A DNA stretch of 38,427 bases, taken from JAAYEA01 sp012689325. Lineage in GTDB: Bacteria > Chloroflexota > Anaerolineae > JAAYEA01. The translations under genes were made by a program, and so were the position numbers. The DNA lies in contig DAITVZ010000052.1 of the NCBI GenBank assembly GCA_036841525.1, positions 1 through 38,427 on the forward strand, in the 5' to 3' direction. The notes under the pieces are model-generated. The model saw only the letters and a program-made list of their open reading frames with translations, ran no database searches and was not told the origin of the DNA. Each line of letters begins with the position of its first letter. The stretch's first letter is position 1. This document shows positions 1 through 8,446 of this stretch, one piece after another.

Positions 1-1020
1 CAACCCATACTCCCTGAGCAGCCCCTGCAGCGGCGGCTCCACCCTGGCGCGGAGGGCGGGGTTGGCGTAGGCCAGGAAGGAGACGTCAGCGTCCACCGCC
101 AGGGGGTAGCGCAGCGGCCCCCCGTCCAGGTCGGTGACGATGACGCCGGCCTCCCGCGCGATCAGCTCGGTGCAGAGGTCGTAGGGGTGCGCGGCTAGCC
201 CGGGCGGCGGGCCGGGGAGGTGCGCCGCCCGCCGCAGGTGGCCGCGGATGTCGCCCACGAAGCGGTCGTGCCCCGCCATCACCTCGTAGAGCTGGCCGCC
301 GGAGCAGATGTATTGGTCGTTAAAGATGCGGACCCGCTCGGGGTGGTCCATGTTGCCCAGCGCCGCCGCCAGCCGGTCCTGGATGTCCGAGGTGATGGCG
401 CGGCGGCCGGGGAAGAACTCGGCCAGGCTGGCAAAGCCGTGCTCCAGCGTCTCGGCGCGGCTGGGGCGGGGGGCCCAGGGCGCGCGCCGCCCGCTGAGCA
501 GGTCCACCCGCTCGCCGGCGGCGCCCCGCCCGGTGATGGCCCAGACGGTGTCCGCCAGGTATTGCTTGGTGGTGGGCAGCTCGGTCTGCACCGCCACCAC
601 GATGTCGGCCAGGGTCGTCTCGGGGCCGCGGTTGGGCGCGACGCCGGCCAGCGACCAGGCGCTGCGCTTGTCGTACATGATCCCCCGGGTCCCGTCGATG
701 GGGTCCACGATCACCCGCAGCCGCGCGTCGCGTTCCGCTGCCCCATGGGGCAGCACCACCGCGCCCTCCTCAGCCCCCTCGCCGATCCCCTCGGCGACCA
801 GCACCAGCGGGTAGCGCTCCGCCCAGCGCCGGGCGTAGCCCAGGATGACCTCCTCCACCTCGGCGTCGATGGCATAGATGGTGTCGCCGCCGCGCTCGGT
901 GGCCACCTGGGCGAGCGCCTCCGCCTGGCTGGCGCGCAGCGTGGCCATCAGCGCCCCGCGGATCGCCTCTTGCATCTCGCGCAGTTCGTCGCGCATCCAC
1001 TCCGCCGACCACTCGCTCAC
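1..1020 (-). CDS. Inositol monophosphatase-family phosphatase (C-terminus cut by window edge)
   Basis: Metal-dependent phosphatase of the IMPase/FBPase superfamily, which hydrolyses sugar or inositol phosphates in the cytoplasm; the exact substrate cannot be told. The clear signature is DPIDGTRG at about residues 106-113, the Mg-binding loop of the family. The visible part is 340 residues and runs off the left edge without a stop. The start is GTG at 1020, overlapping the TGA of the beta-glucosidase by 4 bases (GTGA), which implies translational coupling. The usual upstream GEE-type acidic motif appears here as AEG (around 77-79), a possible variation. As last gene of a glycosidase operon it may dephosphorylate a sugar released or modified by its neighbours; this is inference. 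Confidence 0.85.
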   Translation of the reverse strand, partial: MSEWSAEWMRDELREMQEAIRGALMATLRASQAEALAQVATERGGDTIYAIDAEVEEVILGYARRWAERYPLVLVAEGIGEGAEEGAVVLPHGAAERDARLRVIVDPIDGTRGIMYDKRSAWSLAGVAPNRGPETTLADIVVAVQTELPTTKQYLADTVWAITGRGAAGERVDLLSGRRAPWAPRPSRAETLEHGFASLAEFFPGRRAITSDIQDRLAAALGNMDHPERVRIFNDQYICSGGQLYEVMAGHDRFVGDIRGHLRRAAHLPGPPPGLAAHPYDLCTELIAREAGVIVTDLDGGPLRYPLAVDADVSFLAYANPALRARVEPPLQGLLREYGL

Positions 1021-2372
1021 GCTTGCTCCTCCAGCTCGGGGCCGTTCTCGCTGATGGTCTCGCGATACCAGCGCGCGCTGTCCTTGAGGATGCGCCGCTG
1101 GTCCTGGTAATCGACATAGGCGACGCCAAAGCGGCGGGTATAGCCGAAGGCCCACTCGAAATTGTCCAGCAGCGACCAGACGAAGTAGCCGCGGAGCTTG
1201 GCCCCGTCGCGGATGGCGCGATGGCAGGCGTTCAGGTGGCCGCGCAGGTAGGCGATGCGCCGGTCGTCGTGGACCTTGTTGTCGGGGGTCAGGATATCCT
1301 CGTAGGCGGCGCCGTTCTCGGTGATATAGAGCTCCGGGCCATAGTCCCGCTCCAGCCGCGTCAGCAGCGTATAGAGGCCGTCGGGATAAACTTCCCAGTC
1401 CATGGCGGTATACTCGGAGCTGGGCTCGCGCACGCGGCCGATGCCGTTGGGCGCGGCGGGGTCGTGGCGCACGATCTGCCGCGAGTAATAGTTGACGCCC
1501 AGAAAGTCGATGGGGACCGAGATGACGGGGAGGTCGTCGGCGACGATGCCCGTGCCCAGGTCGCCGAACATCTCGAGCAGGTCCTCCGGATAGCGCCCCT
1601 TAAAGACCGGGTCCAGGAACCAGCGGTTCTGGTAGGCGTCGGCCTTGCGCGCCGCGGCCACGTCCTGGTCGCTATCGCTGGCGGGGTAGGCGGGCGAGAG
1701 GTTGAGGGTGATGCCCACGTGCAGCCCCTTGGCCGAGATGTCGCGCATGGCCAGCACCGCCTCGCCGTGGGAGAGCAGCAGGTTATGGGCGGCGGCCACG
1801 CCCTGGCGCGGATCGGCGAGCCCCGGCGCGTGAACGCCGGTGGTGTAGCCCAGCACCGCGGTGACCCACGGCTCGTTGTGGGTGATCCAGTGGTGCACCC
1901 GATCGCCCAGCGCCTCATAGACCGCGGCGGCGTAATCGCGGAAATAGTGGGCCACGTCGCGGTTGGCCCAGCCGCCCTTTTCCTGCAGCGCCTGGGGCAG
2001 GTCCCAGTGGTAGAGCGTGGCAAAGGGCAAGATGCGGTGCTCCAGCAGGCGGTCCACCAGCCGCTGGTAGAACTCGATGCCGGCGCGGTTGAACTTGCCC
2101 TTGCCCTCGGGGAAAATGCGTGGCCAGGCGATGGAAAAGCGGTAGCTGCGCAGCCCCATCCTGGACATGAGCGCGACGTCGTCGGCGTAGCGGTGGTAAT
2201 GGTCGCAGGCCACGTCGCCGGTGTCGCCGTTGGCGATCTTGCCGGGGGTGTGGGAAAACTTGTCCCAGATCGATTGGCCCTTGCCGCCGTCGGTGTGGCC
2301 CCCCTCGATCTGATAGGAGGCCGTCGCCGCGCCCCAGACAAAGTTGCTGGGGAAAGTCGCTCGTTGTGCCAT
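1017..2372 (-). CDS. GH1 family beta-glucosidase
   Basis: Retaining beta-glycosidase of family GH1, hydrolysing beta-linked glucosides or related oligosaccharides. The 451-residue length is normal for bacterial BglA-type enzymes. The acid/base Glu lies in THNEPW (E167) and the nucleophile in YITENG (E352). FVWGAATASYQIEG near the N-terminus and the YHWDLPQAL segment around 121 are also typical. No signal peptide is seen, so it is probably cytoplasmic and works on imported sugars. The ATG at 2372 has AAGGAGGAGAC just upstream; the open frame continues further 5' but without a better start. It lies between a GT9-like gene (64-base gap) and the phosphatase gene (4-base overlap). Confidence 0.95.
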   Translation of the reverse strand: MAQRATFPSNFVWGAATASYQIEGGHTDGGKGQSIWDKFSHTPGKIANGDTGDVACDHYHRYADDVALMSRMGLRSYRFSIAWPRIFPEGKGKFNRAGIEFYQRLVDRLLEHRILPFATLYHWDLPQALQEKGGWANRDVAHYFRDYAAAVYEALGDRVHHWITHNEPWVTAVLGYTTGVHAPGLADPRQGVAAAHNLLLSHGEAVLAMRDISAKGLHVGITLNLSPAYPASDSDQDVAAARKADAYQNRWFLDPVFKGRYPEDLLEMFGDLGTGIVADDLPVISVPIDFLGVNYYSRQIVRHDPAAPNGIGRVREPSSEYTAMDWEVYPDGLYTLLTRLERDYGPELYITENGAAYEDILTPDNKVHDDRRIAYLRGHLNACHRAIRDGAKLRGYFVWSLLDNFEWAFGYTRRFGVAYVDYQDQRRILKDSARWYRETISENGPELEEQA

Positions 2373-2420
2373 CTTGTCTCCTCCTTGAGAAGCGTCCAAT
2401 CTGTCGATGTGAATCCAGGA

Positions 2421-2439
2421 GCGGATGAATCCGCCACTA
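2421..2439. repeat. Small palindrome abutting a stop codon
   Basis: GCGGATGAATCCGC (2421-2434) is a palindrome with 6-base arms around GA. The TAG stop of the upstream glycosyltransferase gene (2437-2439) lies directly beside it. Several palindromes in the window share this layout of arms ending in AT around a short G/A-rich centre. Confidence 0.5.
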
Positions 2440-3948
2440 CAGGGGGCCAAGCCTACGCGCCGCGCGCATCACCTGCGCCAGCGCTGCCTCCGGCCCGTCG
2501 GCGAGGACCACCTCCACCGGCCCCGGGCCGGTGGGCCGCCAGCGCTTGGCGATCATGGGCGCGCGGCGGTCCACAAAGATATCGATGACCGGCACGCCCA
2601 GCGCGGCGGCGATGTGCTGCCCCGCCGAGTCGTAGCCGACATAGAGGTCGCTGGCGGCGATCAGCCCCGCATAGGCTCCCAGCGGCCCTTGCCAGGCCAC
2701 CAATGCGGCGCCGCCCGGGTCGCCTGTCGCGGCATCGGCGACGGCGCGCCCCTGGGCGGCCAGGGCGGCGGCCAGCGCCTCGGCCCGCGCCGTCTCCTCC
2801 GGGCCAACGCCCTTGGCCAGCAACACGCGCCAGCCCGCCGCCAGCAGCCGCTCCAGCAGCGCCCGCTCGAAGGCGTCGCCGAGCCGCTTTCGCTCGTTGC
2901 CGCCCACGCCCAGGTTCACGACCACCAGAGGGGCCGCGCCGGCCCAGCGCGCGCGCCAGGCGCGGCCGGCGGCCAGGTCCTCCGCAGCCAGGGCGACCCG
3001 CGGCGCGGCGAGGGGGCCCGGCCCCAGCGCCCCCTCCAGCCAGTGCGCGGCCAGCGCGCTGATCGGCTCCACGCCGTCCACCTGGTAGCCGCGGCTCTCG
3101 AAAAAGAGGTAGCGCGACTCGTCGGCCACCACCGGAAAGATGCCTAGTTGCGTCAGCCTCGAGTCGGGATCGATGACCAGGTATTCCTCCGGGGCCAGCC
3201 CGGCGAGCTCGTCATCCACCGCGGCCAGCACGTCGAGCCAGGCGTTGAGCCGCGCCAGCAGATCGCCGCCCCGGTCGTAGGGGACGGCCCGCACGCGCAC
3301 GCGCGGATCGCCGCGAAAGAGCGCCGCGGTGCCCGCGGGGGCCAGCAGCACCATCTCGGCGGCGGGAAAGGCGCGCTTCGCCTTGTCCAGGCACGGGCTG
3401 GTGACCGCCACGTCCGCGCCGAGGGTCACGCGGGAGAGGAGCAGCGCCTTGCGCAATCGCTCCCGCTCCCAGGCGCGCGCGGCGGGCGGCGCCTGCAGCC
3501 GCGCCTTGCGCGCCAATAGCTCCGTTTCGCTGTGCAGCCCAAAGCGCCGCAGCGCCTGGTCCAAGGCGGCGCCCCCCGGCAGGCGGCGGCAGAAATCCAC
3601 CACCTGGGCGAAAAGCCGGTCATAGAGGGCGCAATAGCGCGGGTCGAAGGAATCGCTGAGCCGCTCCACCAGGAAGGCAAAGAGCCCGCGCACCCCCGGC
3701 GCCGCCAGCGCCGCATCGTCCAGCGTCGCCATCTCGCAGAGGAGGGCGATGGCCTCGGCGAGATAGCCGCCGTCGGCGTGGTAGCGGGCCAGGAACGCCT
3801 CCGCCGCCCACTCGGCCAGCCGGGGCAGGTCGGTCCTCTCCAGTCGCCCCGCGGCCCGCGCGGCGCGCAGCTCCGCCAAGGCCTGGCTCATCTCGGGCGA
3901 TTGGGCCAGGGGCAAGCGAGCAGCCGCTCCCTCCGCACGCTGGGTCAT
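2437..3948 (-). CDS. GT9-like glycosyltransferase with helical N-terminal extension
   Basis: 503 residues. The C-terminal two thirds look like a GT-B glycosyltransferase of the GT9 (heptosyltransferase-like) type: a first Rossmann domain from about residue 170, then VVVNLGVGG and, near the C-terminus, YVGYDSAGQHIAAALGVPVI, the usual nucleotide-sugar side. The first roughly 150 residues are Ala/Leu-rich helices that I do not recognise; they may be an added module. The start is ATG 3948, 11 bases after the stop of the glycosidase gene, with GAGGG in between. The frame is open further upstream but overlaps that gene, so the longer form is unlikely. Classical heptose transfer to LPS is not implied; donor and acceptor are unknown. 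It is unusual to find it between two glycosidases. Confidence 0.75.
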   Translation of the reverse strand: MTQRAEGAAARLPLAQSPEMSQALAELRAARAAGRLERTDLPRLAEWAAEAFLARYHADGGYLAEAIALLCEMATLDDAALAAPGVRGLFAFLVERLSDSFDPRYCALYDRLFAQVVDFCRRLPGGAALDQALRRFGLHSETELLARKARLQAPPAARAWERERLRKALLLSRVTLGADVAVTSPCLDKAKRAFPAAEMVLLAPAGTAALFRGDPRVRVRAVPYDRGGDLLARLNAWLDVLAAVDDELAGLAPEEYLVIDPDSRLTQLGIFPVVADESRYLFFESRGYQVDGVEPISALAAHWLEGALGPGPLAAPRVALAAEDLAAGRAWRARWAGAAPLVVVNLGVGGNERKRLGDAFERALLERLLAAGWRVLLAKGVGPEETARAEALAAALAAQGRAVADAATGDPGGAALVAWQGPLGAYAGLIAASDLYVGYDSAGQHIAAALGVPVIDIFVDRRAPMIAKRWRPTGPGPVEVVLADGPEAALAQVMRAARRLGPL

Positions 3949-3959
3949 GGCGCCCTCGC

Positions 3960-5270
3960 TCAGCCGTTGGAGCGCTGCAGGAGCGCGGCCCAGTGCCCGC
4001 GCCCCGGCGGCGTCAGCGCCACGACCTGCCCGCCTTGCACCACCACCGGCTCCCGCCAGGCGCTGGCGGCGATATCGAGCCAGCCGAGGGACCAGATGCC
4101 CCCATCCGTGGCCAGGTCCAGCCCCACCGGCTGGCCGTCGGGGAAGTAGAGGGCGTACTCGACGCCGGGGCGGGCCGTCAGGTAGGCGGCGTTGTCGGCG
4201 CGGTCGCGCAGCAGGTCGTTGCGCGGCTCGCAATCAAAAATGCGCATCCGGTCGGTGAGCATCCGCGCGCTCTTGAGGTGCGCCTGCGCCGTCTCATCCA
4301 GGCCGATCCCCGCCGGGGGCCGGTGAAAGCGCGCCGAGGCCATCCCGCCGATGATGTTGCGCCAAAAACGCTCGGTCCCGTCGCGGGTGTCGCCGAAGCG
4401 AAAGCCATCCGCGCCATAGATCTTGACGTTGTTCATGGGGCGCAGGGGGTTCAGCCGCGCGCGCACCGCCTGCATGTTGTCCCAGTGGGCCTGACCCACC
4501 TGATGGTTGTTCTGCGAGACGTCCACGAAGGAATAGAGCTCGGGGTGGTCAAAGGTGTTGCGGTGCTGCGGGTCGGCGAGGTCGTGGGCGTCCCACATCT
4601 CGGTGGTCTCCACGGTGGCGCCCACCTCGGCGGCGCGGGCCTTGATATAGGACGACCAGTAGGCGCCCCACGATGCCGTGGCGCTGGTCTCGTTGTCCAT
4701 GCAATAGAGGACGTGGCCATAGGCCAGCGCGTAGCGCAGGTACTCGTCCACCAGCCGCTGCTGATACTTGAGCACGGTGAGCTGGTTATCCTCGGCGGGG
4801 ATGGTGCGGAAAAAGCTGTTCTCGTTCTTGCCGGCGTGGCCCTCCACCACCGTGGGCAGCCCGCTCTCCTCCGCCGTGTAGGTGCTGTTGTTGAGCGGGT
4901 TGAAGGGGTTGGCGGCCCAGAACTCGCGGGCATAGTCGAAGCGGTCCCAGACCTCGATCTGCACGATGATGTCGCGCTCGGCGGTCAGCAGCAGAAAGCG
5001 GTTGAAGCGCTGCCAAAAGGCCAGATCCCAGACGTCCAGATCGTAGAGGTCGCCGACCTTGGCAAAGGGCCAGGCGTTCTCGGGATCGCGGCAGCTCATG
5101 GTGCAGCGAACGTAATTGCCGCCCACCGACTGGAGCAGGTCCAGGTGCTCGCGGATGCCGCTGATCTGAAAGAGGTTGTCTTCCACCGAGCCGCCCAGCA
5201 GGAGGGTGGGCTGGCCCTTGTACTGCCAATAGCGGGGATGGTCGGGGCTGATCTGAATCTTGCCGTTCAT
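3960..5270 (-). CDS. Putative clan GH-A-like glycoside hydrolase
   Basis: 436 residues, apparently cytoplasmic (no signal peptide). The N-terminal part opens with HPRYWQYKGQPTLLLGGS, a small beta entry followed by a TIM-barrel-like region as in GH5/GH140-type proteins. YCMDNETS (around residues 190-197) contains the Asn-Glu pair expected of the barrel acid/base residue; the nucleophile cannot be assigned by eye. The last 70 residues look like a small beta sandwich similar to the so-called putative collagen-binding domain that ends GH140-like enzymes. The start is ATG 5270 behind GGGAGGAGAC. It is first gene of the operon, behind the promoter at 5354-5382. Substrate unknown. Confidence 0.65.
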   Translation of the reverse strand: MNGKIQISPDHPRYWQYKGQPTLLLGGSVEDNLFQISGIREHLDLLQSVGGNYVRCTMSCRDPENAWPFAKVGDLYDLDVWDLAFWQRFNRFLLLTAERDIIVQIEVWDRFDYAREFWAANPFNPLNNSTYTAEESGLPTVVEGHAGKNENSFFRTIPAEDNQLTVLKYQQRLVDEYLRYALAYGHVLYCMDNETSATASWGAYWSSYIKARAAEVGATVETTEMWDAHDLADPQHRNTFDHPELYSFVDVSQNNHQVGQAHWDNMQAVRARLNPLRPMNNVKIYGADGFRFGDTRDGTERFWRNIIGGMASARFHRPPAGIGLDETAQAHLKSARMLTDRMRIFDCEPRNDLLRDRADNAAYLTARPGVEYALYFPDGQPVGLDLATDGGIWSLGWLDIAASAWREPVVVQGGQVVALTPPGRGHWAALLQRSNG

Positions 5271-5353
5271 GGTTGGGTCTCCTCCCTGGGCGGGGCGGCC
5301 TTGCCCCGCGGCGCTGACCCGGCCAGGCCGCGCCTGTGGCGTTTCATGGCTCC

Positions 5354-5382
5354 ATTCTACCCGTTTCCGGCGAGGGCCACAA
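5354..5382 (-). promoter_or_regulatory. Sigma-70-type promoter of the glycosidase operon
   Basis: On the minus strand TTGTGG (5377-5382), a 17-base spacer and TAGAAT (5354-5359), about 85 bases upstream of the glycosidase start at 5270. Sequence match only. Confidence 0.55.
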
Positions 5383-5397
5383 ACCGGCGCGGGCGGT

Positions 5398-5425
5398 TTG
5401 ACCGCTGGGCGGGGGCGTGTATGAT
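5398..5425 (+). promoter_or_regulatory. Sigma-70-type promoter of the transaldolase gene
   Basis: TTGACC (5398-5403), 16-base spacer, TATGAT (5420-5425). A GTG in the same frame as the gene lies at 5417, beside the -10 box, so it cannot be the translation start of this transcript. This supports the ATG at 5462. Confidence 0.65.
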
Positions 5426-5461
5426 ACGGCCCATATGTGGCGAAAGGAGCAGTTGCTACCC

Positions 5462-6526
5462 ATGGCCAAGAACTATTTCCAGCAGTGGACCGCCAGCTAT
5501 CCCACCGAGTTCTGGCACGACTCGGCGGAGCCGGCCGAGATTCGCCGCGCCGCCGCCTGGGGCGCCGTCGGCGTGACCACCAACCCGATCCTGATGCCCC
5601 GCACGGCGCGCAGCTCGGCGGAGCGCTGGGACGCCGAGATCGGCGCGCTCAAGCGACAACGCCCGGCCCTCAGCGCCGAGCAGGTCGCCTGGGCGGTGAT
5701 GCGCGGCATCGCCGAGGAGGCCGCCGCTATCCTGGCGCCGGTCTATCACCGCACCGCCGGGCACACTGGCCGCGTCTGCGTGCAGGTGAACCCGGAGCGG
5801 TCGGAGGACGCCCGGGCCATGGTGGACCAGGGGCGCGCCATCCACGGCTGGGCCAAGAACCTGCTGATCAAGATCCCCGTCACGGCGGCGGGGCTGGTCG
5901 CCATCGAGGAGCTGGCTGCCGTGGGCGTGTCCACCACCGCCACGGTCAGCTTTACCGTGCCGCAGGTGGTGCAGGTGGCCGAGTCGTTCCGCCGGGGGCT
6001 GGCGCGGGCGCGCCGGGCCGGGCTGGACACCAGCTCGCTGCGCAGCTATGCCGTGGTGATGATCGGGCGGCTGGACGACCACCTGCGCGATGTGGCCAAG
6101 GCCGCGGGCGTCACGGACCTGGAGCCGGCGATCCGCATCGCGGGGGAGGCGGTGGCAAAAAAGGCCGCGCGGATCTATGCCGAGCGCGGGTATGAGAGCA
6201 TCCTCTGCTTTTCCTCGCTGCGCGGCTACCACGACCCCGGCGCCGTGGTGGGCGGGCCGCAGACCATCACCGTGCCCACGGACGTGGAGGAGCAGGTGAT
6301 CCGGCAGGGGACGCCGCTGGCGGCGGGGATGGACAAGCCCGTCCCGGAGGAGCTGGTGGAGCTGCTGCTCCGGCGGATGCCCGATTTCGTCCGCGGGTAC
6401 CAGGAGGACGGCATGGCCCCCGCCGAGTATGCCGGCTATGGGCCGGTGGTCAAGACGCTGACCCAGTTCGTGGCGGGGTATCGCGACATGGTGGCCTTTG
6501 CCGCCGAGCGCTTGGCGGCGGTATAG
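5462..6526 (+). CDS. Transaldolase-family protein
   Basis: 354 residues with the transaldolase barrel signature. TTNPI at 39-43 is the N-terminal family motif, and NLLIKIPVTAAG holds the Schiff-base lysine (K137). Such enzymes move a dihydroxyacetone unit between sugar phosphates in the pentose phosphate pathway or act as related aldolases. The sequence diverges from standard TalA/TalB at the N-terminus and in the C-terminal third, so a non-canonical substrate is possible. The start is ATG 5462 with AAAGGAG 12 bases upstream, a slightly long spacing. It is followed after 108 bases by an oxidoreductase on the same strand, so the two may act in one sugar pathway. Confidence 0.8.
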   Translation: MAKNYFQQWTASYPTEFWHDSAEPAEIRRAAAWGAVGVTTNPILMPRTARSSAERWDAEIGALKRQRPALSAEQVAWAVMRGIAEEAAAILAPVYHRTAGHTGRVCVQVNPERSEDARAMVDQGRAIHGWAKNLLIKIPVTAAGLVAIEELAAVGVSTTATVSFTVPQVVQVAESFRRGLARARRAGLDTSSLRSYAVVMIGRLDDHLRDVAKAAGVTDLEPAIRIAGEAVAKKAARIYAERGYESILCFSSLRGYHDPGAVVGGPQTITVPTDVEEQVIRQGTPLAAGMDKPVPEELVELLLRRMPDFVRGYQEDGMAPAEYAGYGPVVKTLTQFVAGYRDMVAFAAERLAAV

Positions 6527-6544
6527 GGGGCGCGAGAGCGATGG

Positions 6545-6615
6545 GACACGGATCGGACGGATGCCACGGATTTCTGTACTTGCTCTGATCCGTGCGATCC
6601 GTGAAATCTGCGTAC
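6545..6615. repeat. Imperfect inverted repeat with CACGGAT units
   Basis: The gap between the transaldolase and oxidoreductase genes is AT-richer than its surroundings. It holds several CACGGAT units on the left and ATCCGTG units on the right, so the two halves can fold on each other. No gene is seen here. It looks like a dispersed non-coding repeat rather than a terminator. Confidence 0.55.
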
Positions 6616-6634
6616 ATTTCCTGAGGAGGCAAGG

Positions 6635-7594
6635 ATGGCAGACAAGGTGCGGGTGGGGGTGGTCGGCGCGGGGGCGCTGGCCAATCGCGTGCATTACCCG
6701 TCGCTGGCGGCGATGCCCGACGTGGAGCTGGTCGCGGCCTGCGACCTGGTGGAATCCAAGGCGGCCAGCGCCGCCAAGTCCTTTGGCGCCGGCAAGGCCT
6801 ATACCGACTATCGGGCGATGCTGGACGAGGCCAAGCTGGACGCCGTTTACGTGCTGATGCCGCCCTATCATCTCTTTGACGTGACCATGGACGTGATGGC
6901 GCGCGGGCTGCACGTGTTCATCGAAAAGCCGCCGGCGGTGACGACCTTCCAGGCCGAGATGCTGGGCGAGGCGGCGGCGCGCCATGGCGTCTTGAGCATG
7001 GTGGGGTTCAACCGGCGCTTTATCCCGCTGCACCGGCTGGTGCGGGAGCGGCTGGAGAAGCAGGGGCCGATCAGCCATTGCGTCTCGGTCTTTTACAAGA
7101 ACAGCCCCGACGTGGCCTATTACCGCGGGGCCATCGATTACCTCCACTGCGACGCCATCCACGCCGTGGACATGCTTCGCTGGATGGGCGGCGACGTGGA
7201 GAGCGTCGCCAGCGTGACCCACTCGCTGGGCTGGACCCACGAGAACGGCTGCCACGCCGTGGCGCGGTTCGCCAGCGGCGGCACCGGCGTGCTGATGACC
7301 GACTGGGTCACGGGGACGCGGCTGCACACCTTTGAGATGCACGGGCGGGGCTTTTCCGCGTTCCTGAACCCCGACGTGGAGGCGCGGGTCTATGACGCGC
7401 AGGCCCCCCAGGGGGAGACGATCTCCACCTTCGCCGCGGCGGGGAGCGAGGAGTTCCACGTCTATTACGGCTTTTTCGGCGAGAGCCGGCATTTCATCGA
7501 CTGCGTCAAGTCCGGGCAGCAGCCGGAGACGCATTTCGCCGAGGCGGCCAAGAGCATGAAGCTGGTGGATCAGTTGTACGCCGCGGCGATCTAG
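6635..7594 (+). CDS. Gfo/Idh/MocA-family oxidoreductase
   Basis: 319 residues. NAD(P)-dependent sugar or sugar-alcohol dehydrogenase family. The N-terminal Rossmann fold has the glycine motif VGVVGAGALA (7-16) and the family motif EKP at 97-99. The C-terminal beta-sheet domain follows, with YLHCDAIHAVDML (about 169-181) holding the conserved His and Asp of the active site. The start is ATG 6635 with GAGGAGGCAAGG upstream. Substrate unknown; pairing with a transaldolase-like protein suggests carbohydrate interconversion. The gene is closed by a strong hairpin 7 bases after its stop. Confidence 0.9.
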   Translation: MADKVRVGVVGAGALANRVHYPSLAAMPDVELVAACDLVESKAASAAKSFGAGKAYTDYRAMLDEAKLDAVYVLMPPYHLFDVTMDVMARGLHVFIEKPPAVTTFQAEMLGEAAARHGVLSMVGFNRRFIPLHRLVRERLEKQGPISHCVSVFYKNSPDVAYYRGAIDYLHCDAIHAVDMLRWMGGDVESVASVTHSLGWTHENGCHAVARFASGGTGVLMTDWVTGTRLHTFEMHGRGFSAFLNPDVEARVYDAQAPQGETISTFAAAGSEEFHVYYGFFGESRHFIDCVKSGQQPETHFAEAAKSMKLVDQLYAAAI

Positions 7595-7601
7595 CAACGA
7601 A

Positions 7602-7635
7602 AGACCTCGGAGGTTTTCCAAAACCTCCGAGGTCT
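7602..7635. terminator. Perfect hairpin, probable bidirectional terminator
   Basis: AGACCTCGGAGGTTTT, a CC loop, and the exact 16-base complement, then TTGTTG. It lies between convergent genes ending at 7594 (+) and 7670 (-). The inner T4/A4 runs are less typical than an external U tract. The element belongs to the group of perfect palindromes also seen at 25540-25572. Confidence 0.65.
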
Positions 7636-7669
7636 TGTTGTGCCGGGGGAAAGAGGCGCTGGGCCACCC

Positions 7670-8446
7670 TCACTCCTGGCCCCAGTACGCGGCGGGAGTG
7701 GAAGCGGCCTGGCTGTATAGGAGCGACGCTGGCCTCACGTGCCCGAGGGCTTGCTCCGCTTCCTGCGCCAGCCGGGCGGCCAGCGCCGGGTCATCCTGCG
7801 CCGCGGCGAGCGCCTGCAAGAGGCGGGCCCGCTCCAGCCAGAAGCGATCCTCGGCCAACTGCCCGAACACCCGCTCCGCGCGTAGCCCCAACTCGGCCTC
7901 CCGGCGAGCCTTGTTCTCCTCGTGGGCCCAGCGGTCCAGGCTCTCGGCGCGCCCCGCGAGCTCGGTCAGGCGCGCGCGCGACGTGACCAGCTCGGCCTGC
8001 TTGGCGATCAGTTGCGCCGATAGCGCCCCCTGCGTCTCGGTGAGCTCGGCCTGTTCGCCCTGCCCCTGCCACGCGGCGTGCGTCGCGATCAGCGCCGCCA
8101 GCGTCACCAACAGGGCCAGGCCCTGCACCAGGCGGTGCTGGCCGGCCAGCCGCTGGGCCTGCCGACGGGCGCAGCGGCACTCGGCGAGATAGTCGCACTC
8201 CACGTCGGTCAGGTCGGCGGCATGCGCCGCGGCCCACTCCTCTGCCTCGGCCAGCGCCCCGCCGCGCAGCACGAGGTCCGGCGAGAAGCGGCTCGCATCC
8301 CACAGCGCCGCCTGCTGCGAAAGCAGGTTGACCGGCGTTCGCGGGGCCTCGCCCCAGGAGCTATCTTGCGGCGGCACGGGCAACCAGGACCTCTCCACGC
8401 GGAGCCCTGCGGGCCTGCCAGCCATGGGAACGTATGCAGCGCTCAT
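7670..8446 (-). CDS. Membrane-anchored coiled-coil protein resembling the linker of STAND/WD40 proteins
   Basis: 258 residues, no full enzyme domain. Residues 56-100 (SPDLVLRGGALAEAEEWA onward, then a Cys/Arg-rich helix) resemble the conserved segment that in large NTPase-WD40 or TIR-type proteins sits just before a membrane helix. A single membrane helix follows at about 106-122, then a coiled coil to about 215. In the larger proteins an ATPase would precede and beta-propeller repeats would follow; both are absent here. The start is ATG 8446 with GGAGGCAGGAG, so it is probably a real expressed gene or a decayed remnant with an intact start. It lies divergently beside an STAND regulator. Confidence 0.55.
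   Translation of the reverse strand: MSAAYVPMAGRPAGLRVERSWLPVPPQDSSWGEAPRTPVNLLSQQAALWDASRFSPDLVLRGGALAEAEEWAAAHAADLTDVECDYLAECRCARRQAQRLAGQHRLVQGLALLVTLAALIATHAAWQGQGEQAELTETQGALSAQLIAKQAELVTSRARLTELAGRAESLDRWAHEENKARREAELGLRAERVFGQLAEDRFWLERARLLQALAAAQDDPALAARLAQEAEQALGHVRPASLLYSQAASTPAAYWGQE

Noticed and set aside
5456..7621. Very long open frame (721 codons) opposite the transaldolase and oxidoreductase genes
   Set aside because: It is rich in His, Gly, Arg and Pro without motifs. It is a shadow of two well-supported genes at high GC, and similar antisense frames occur opposite many genes in the window.
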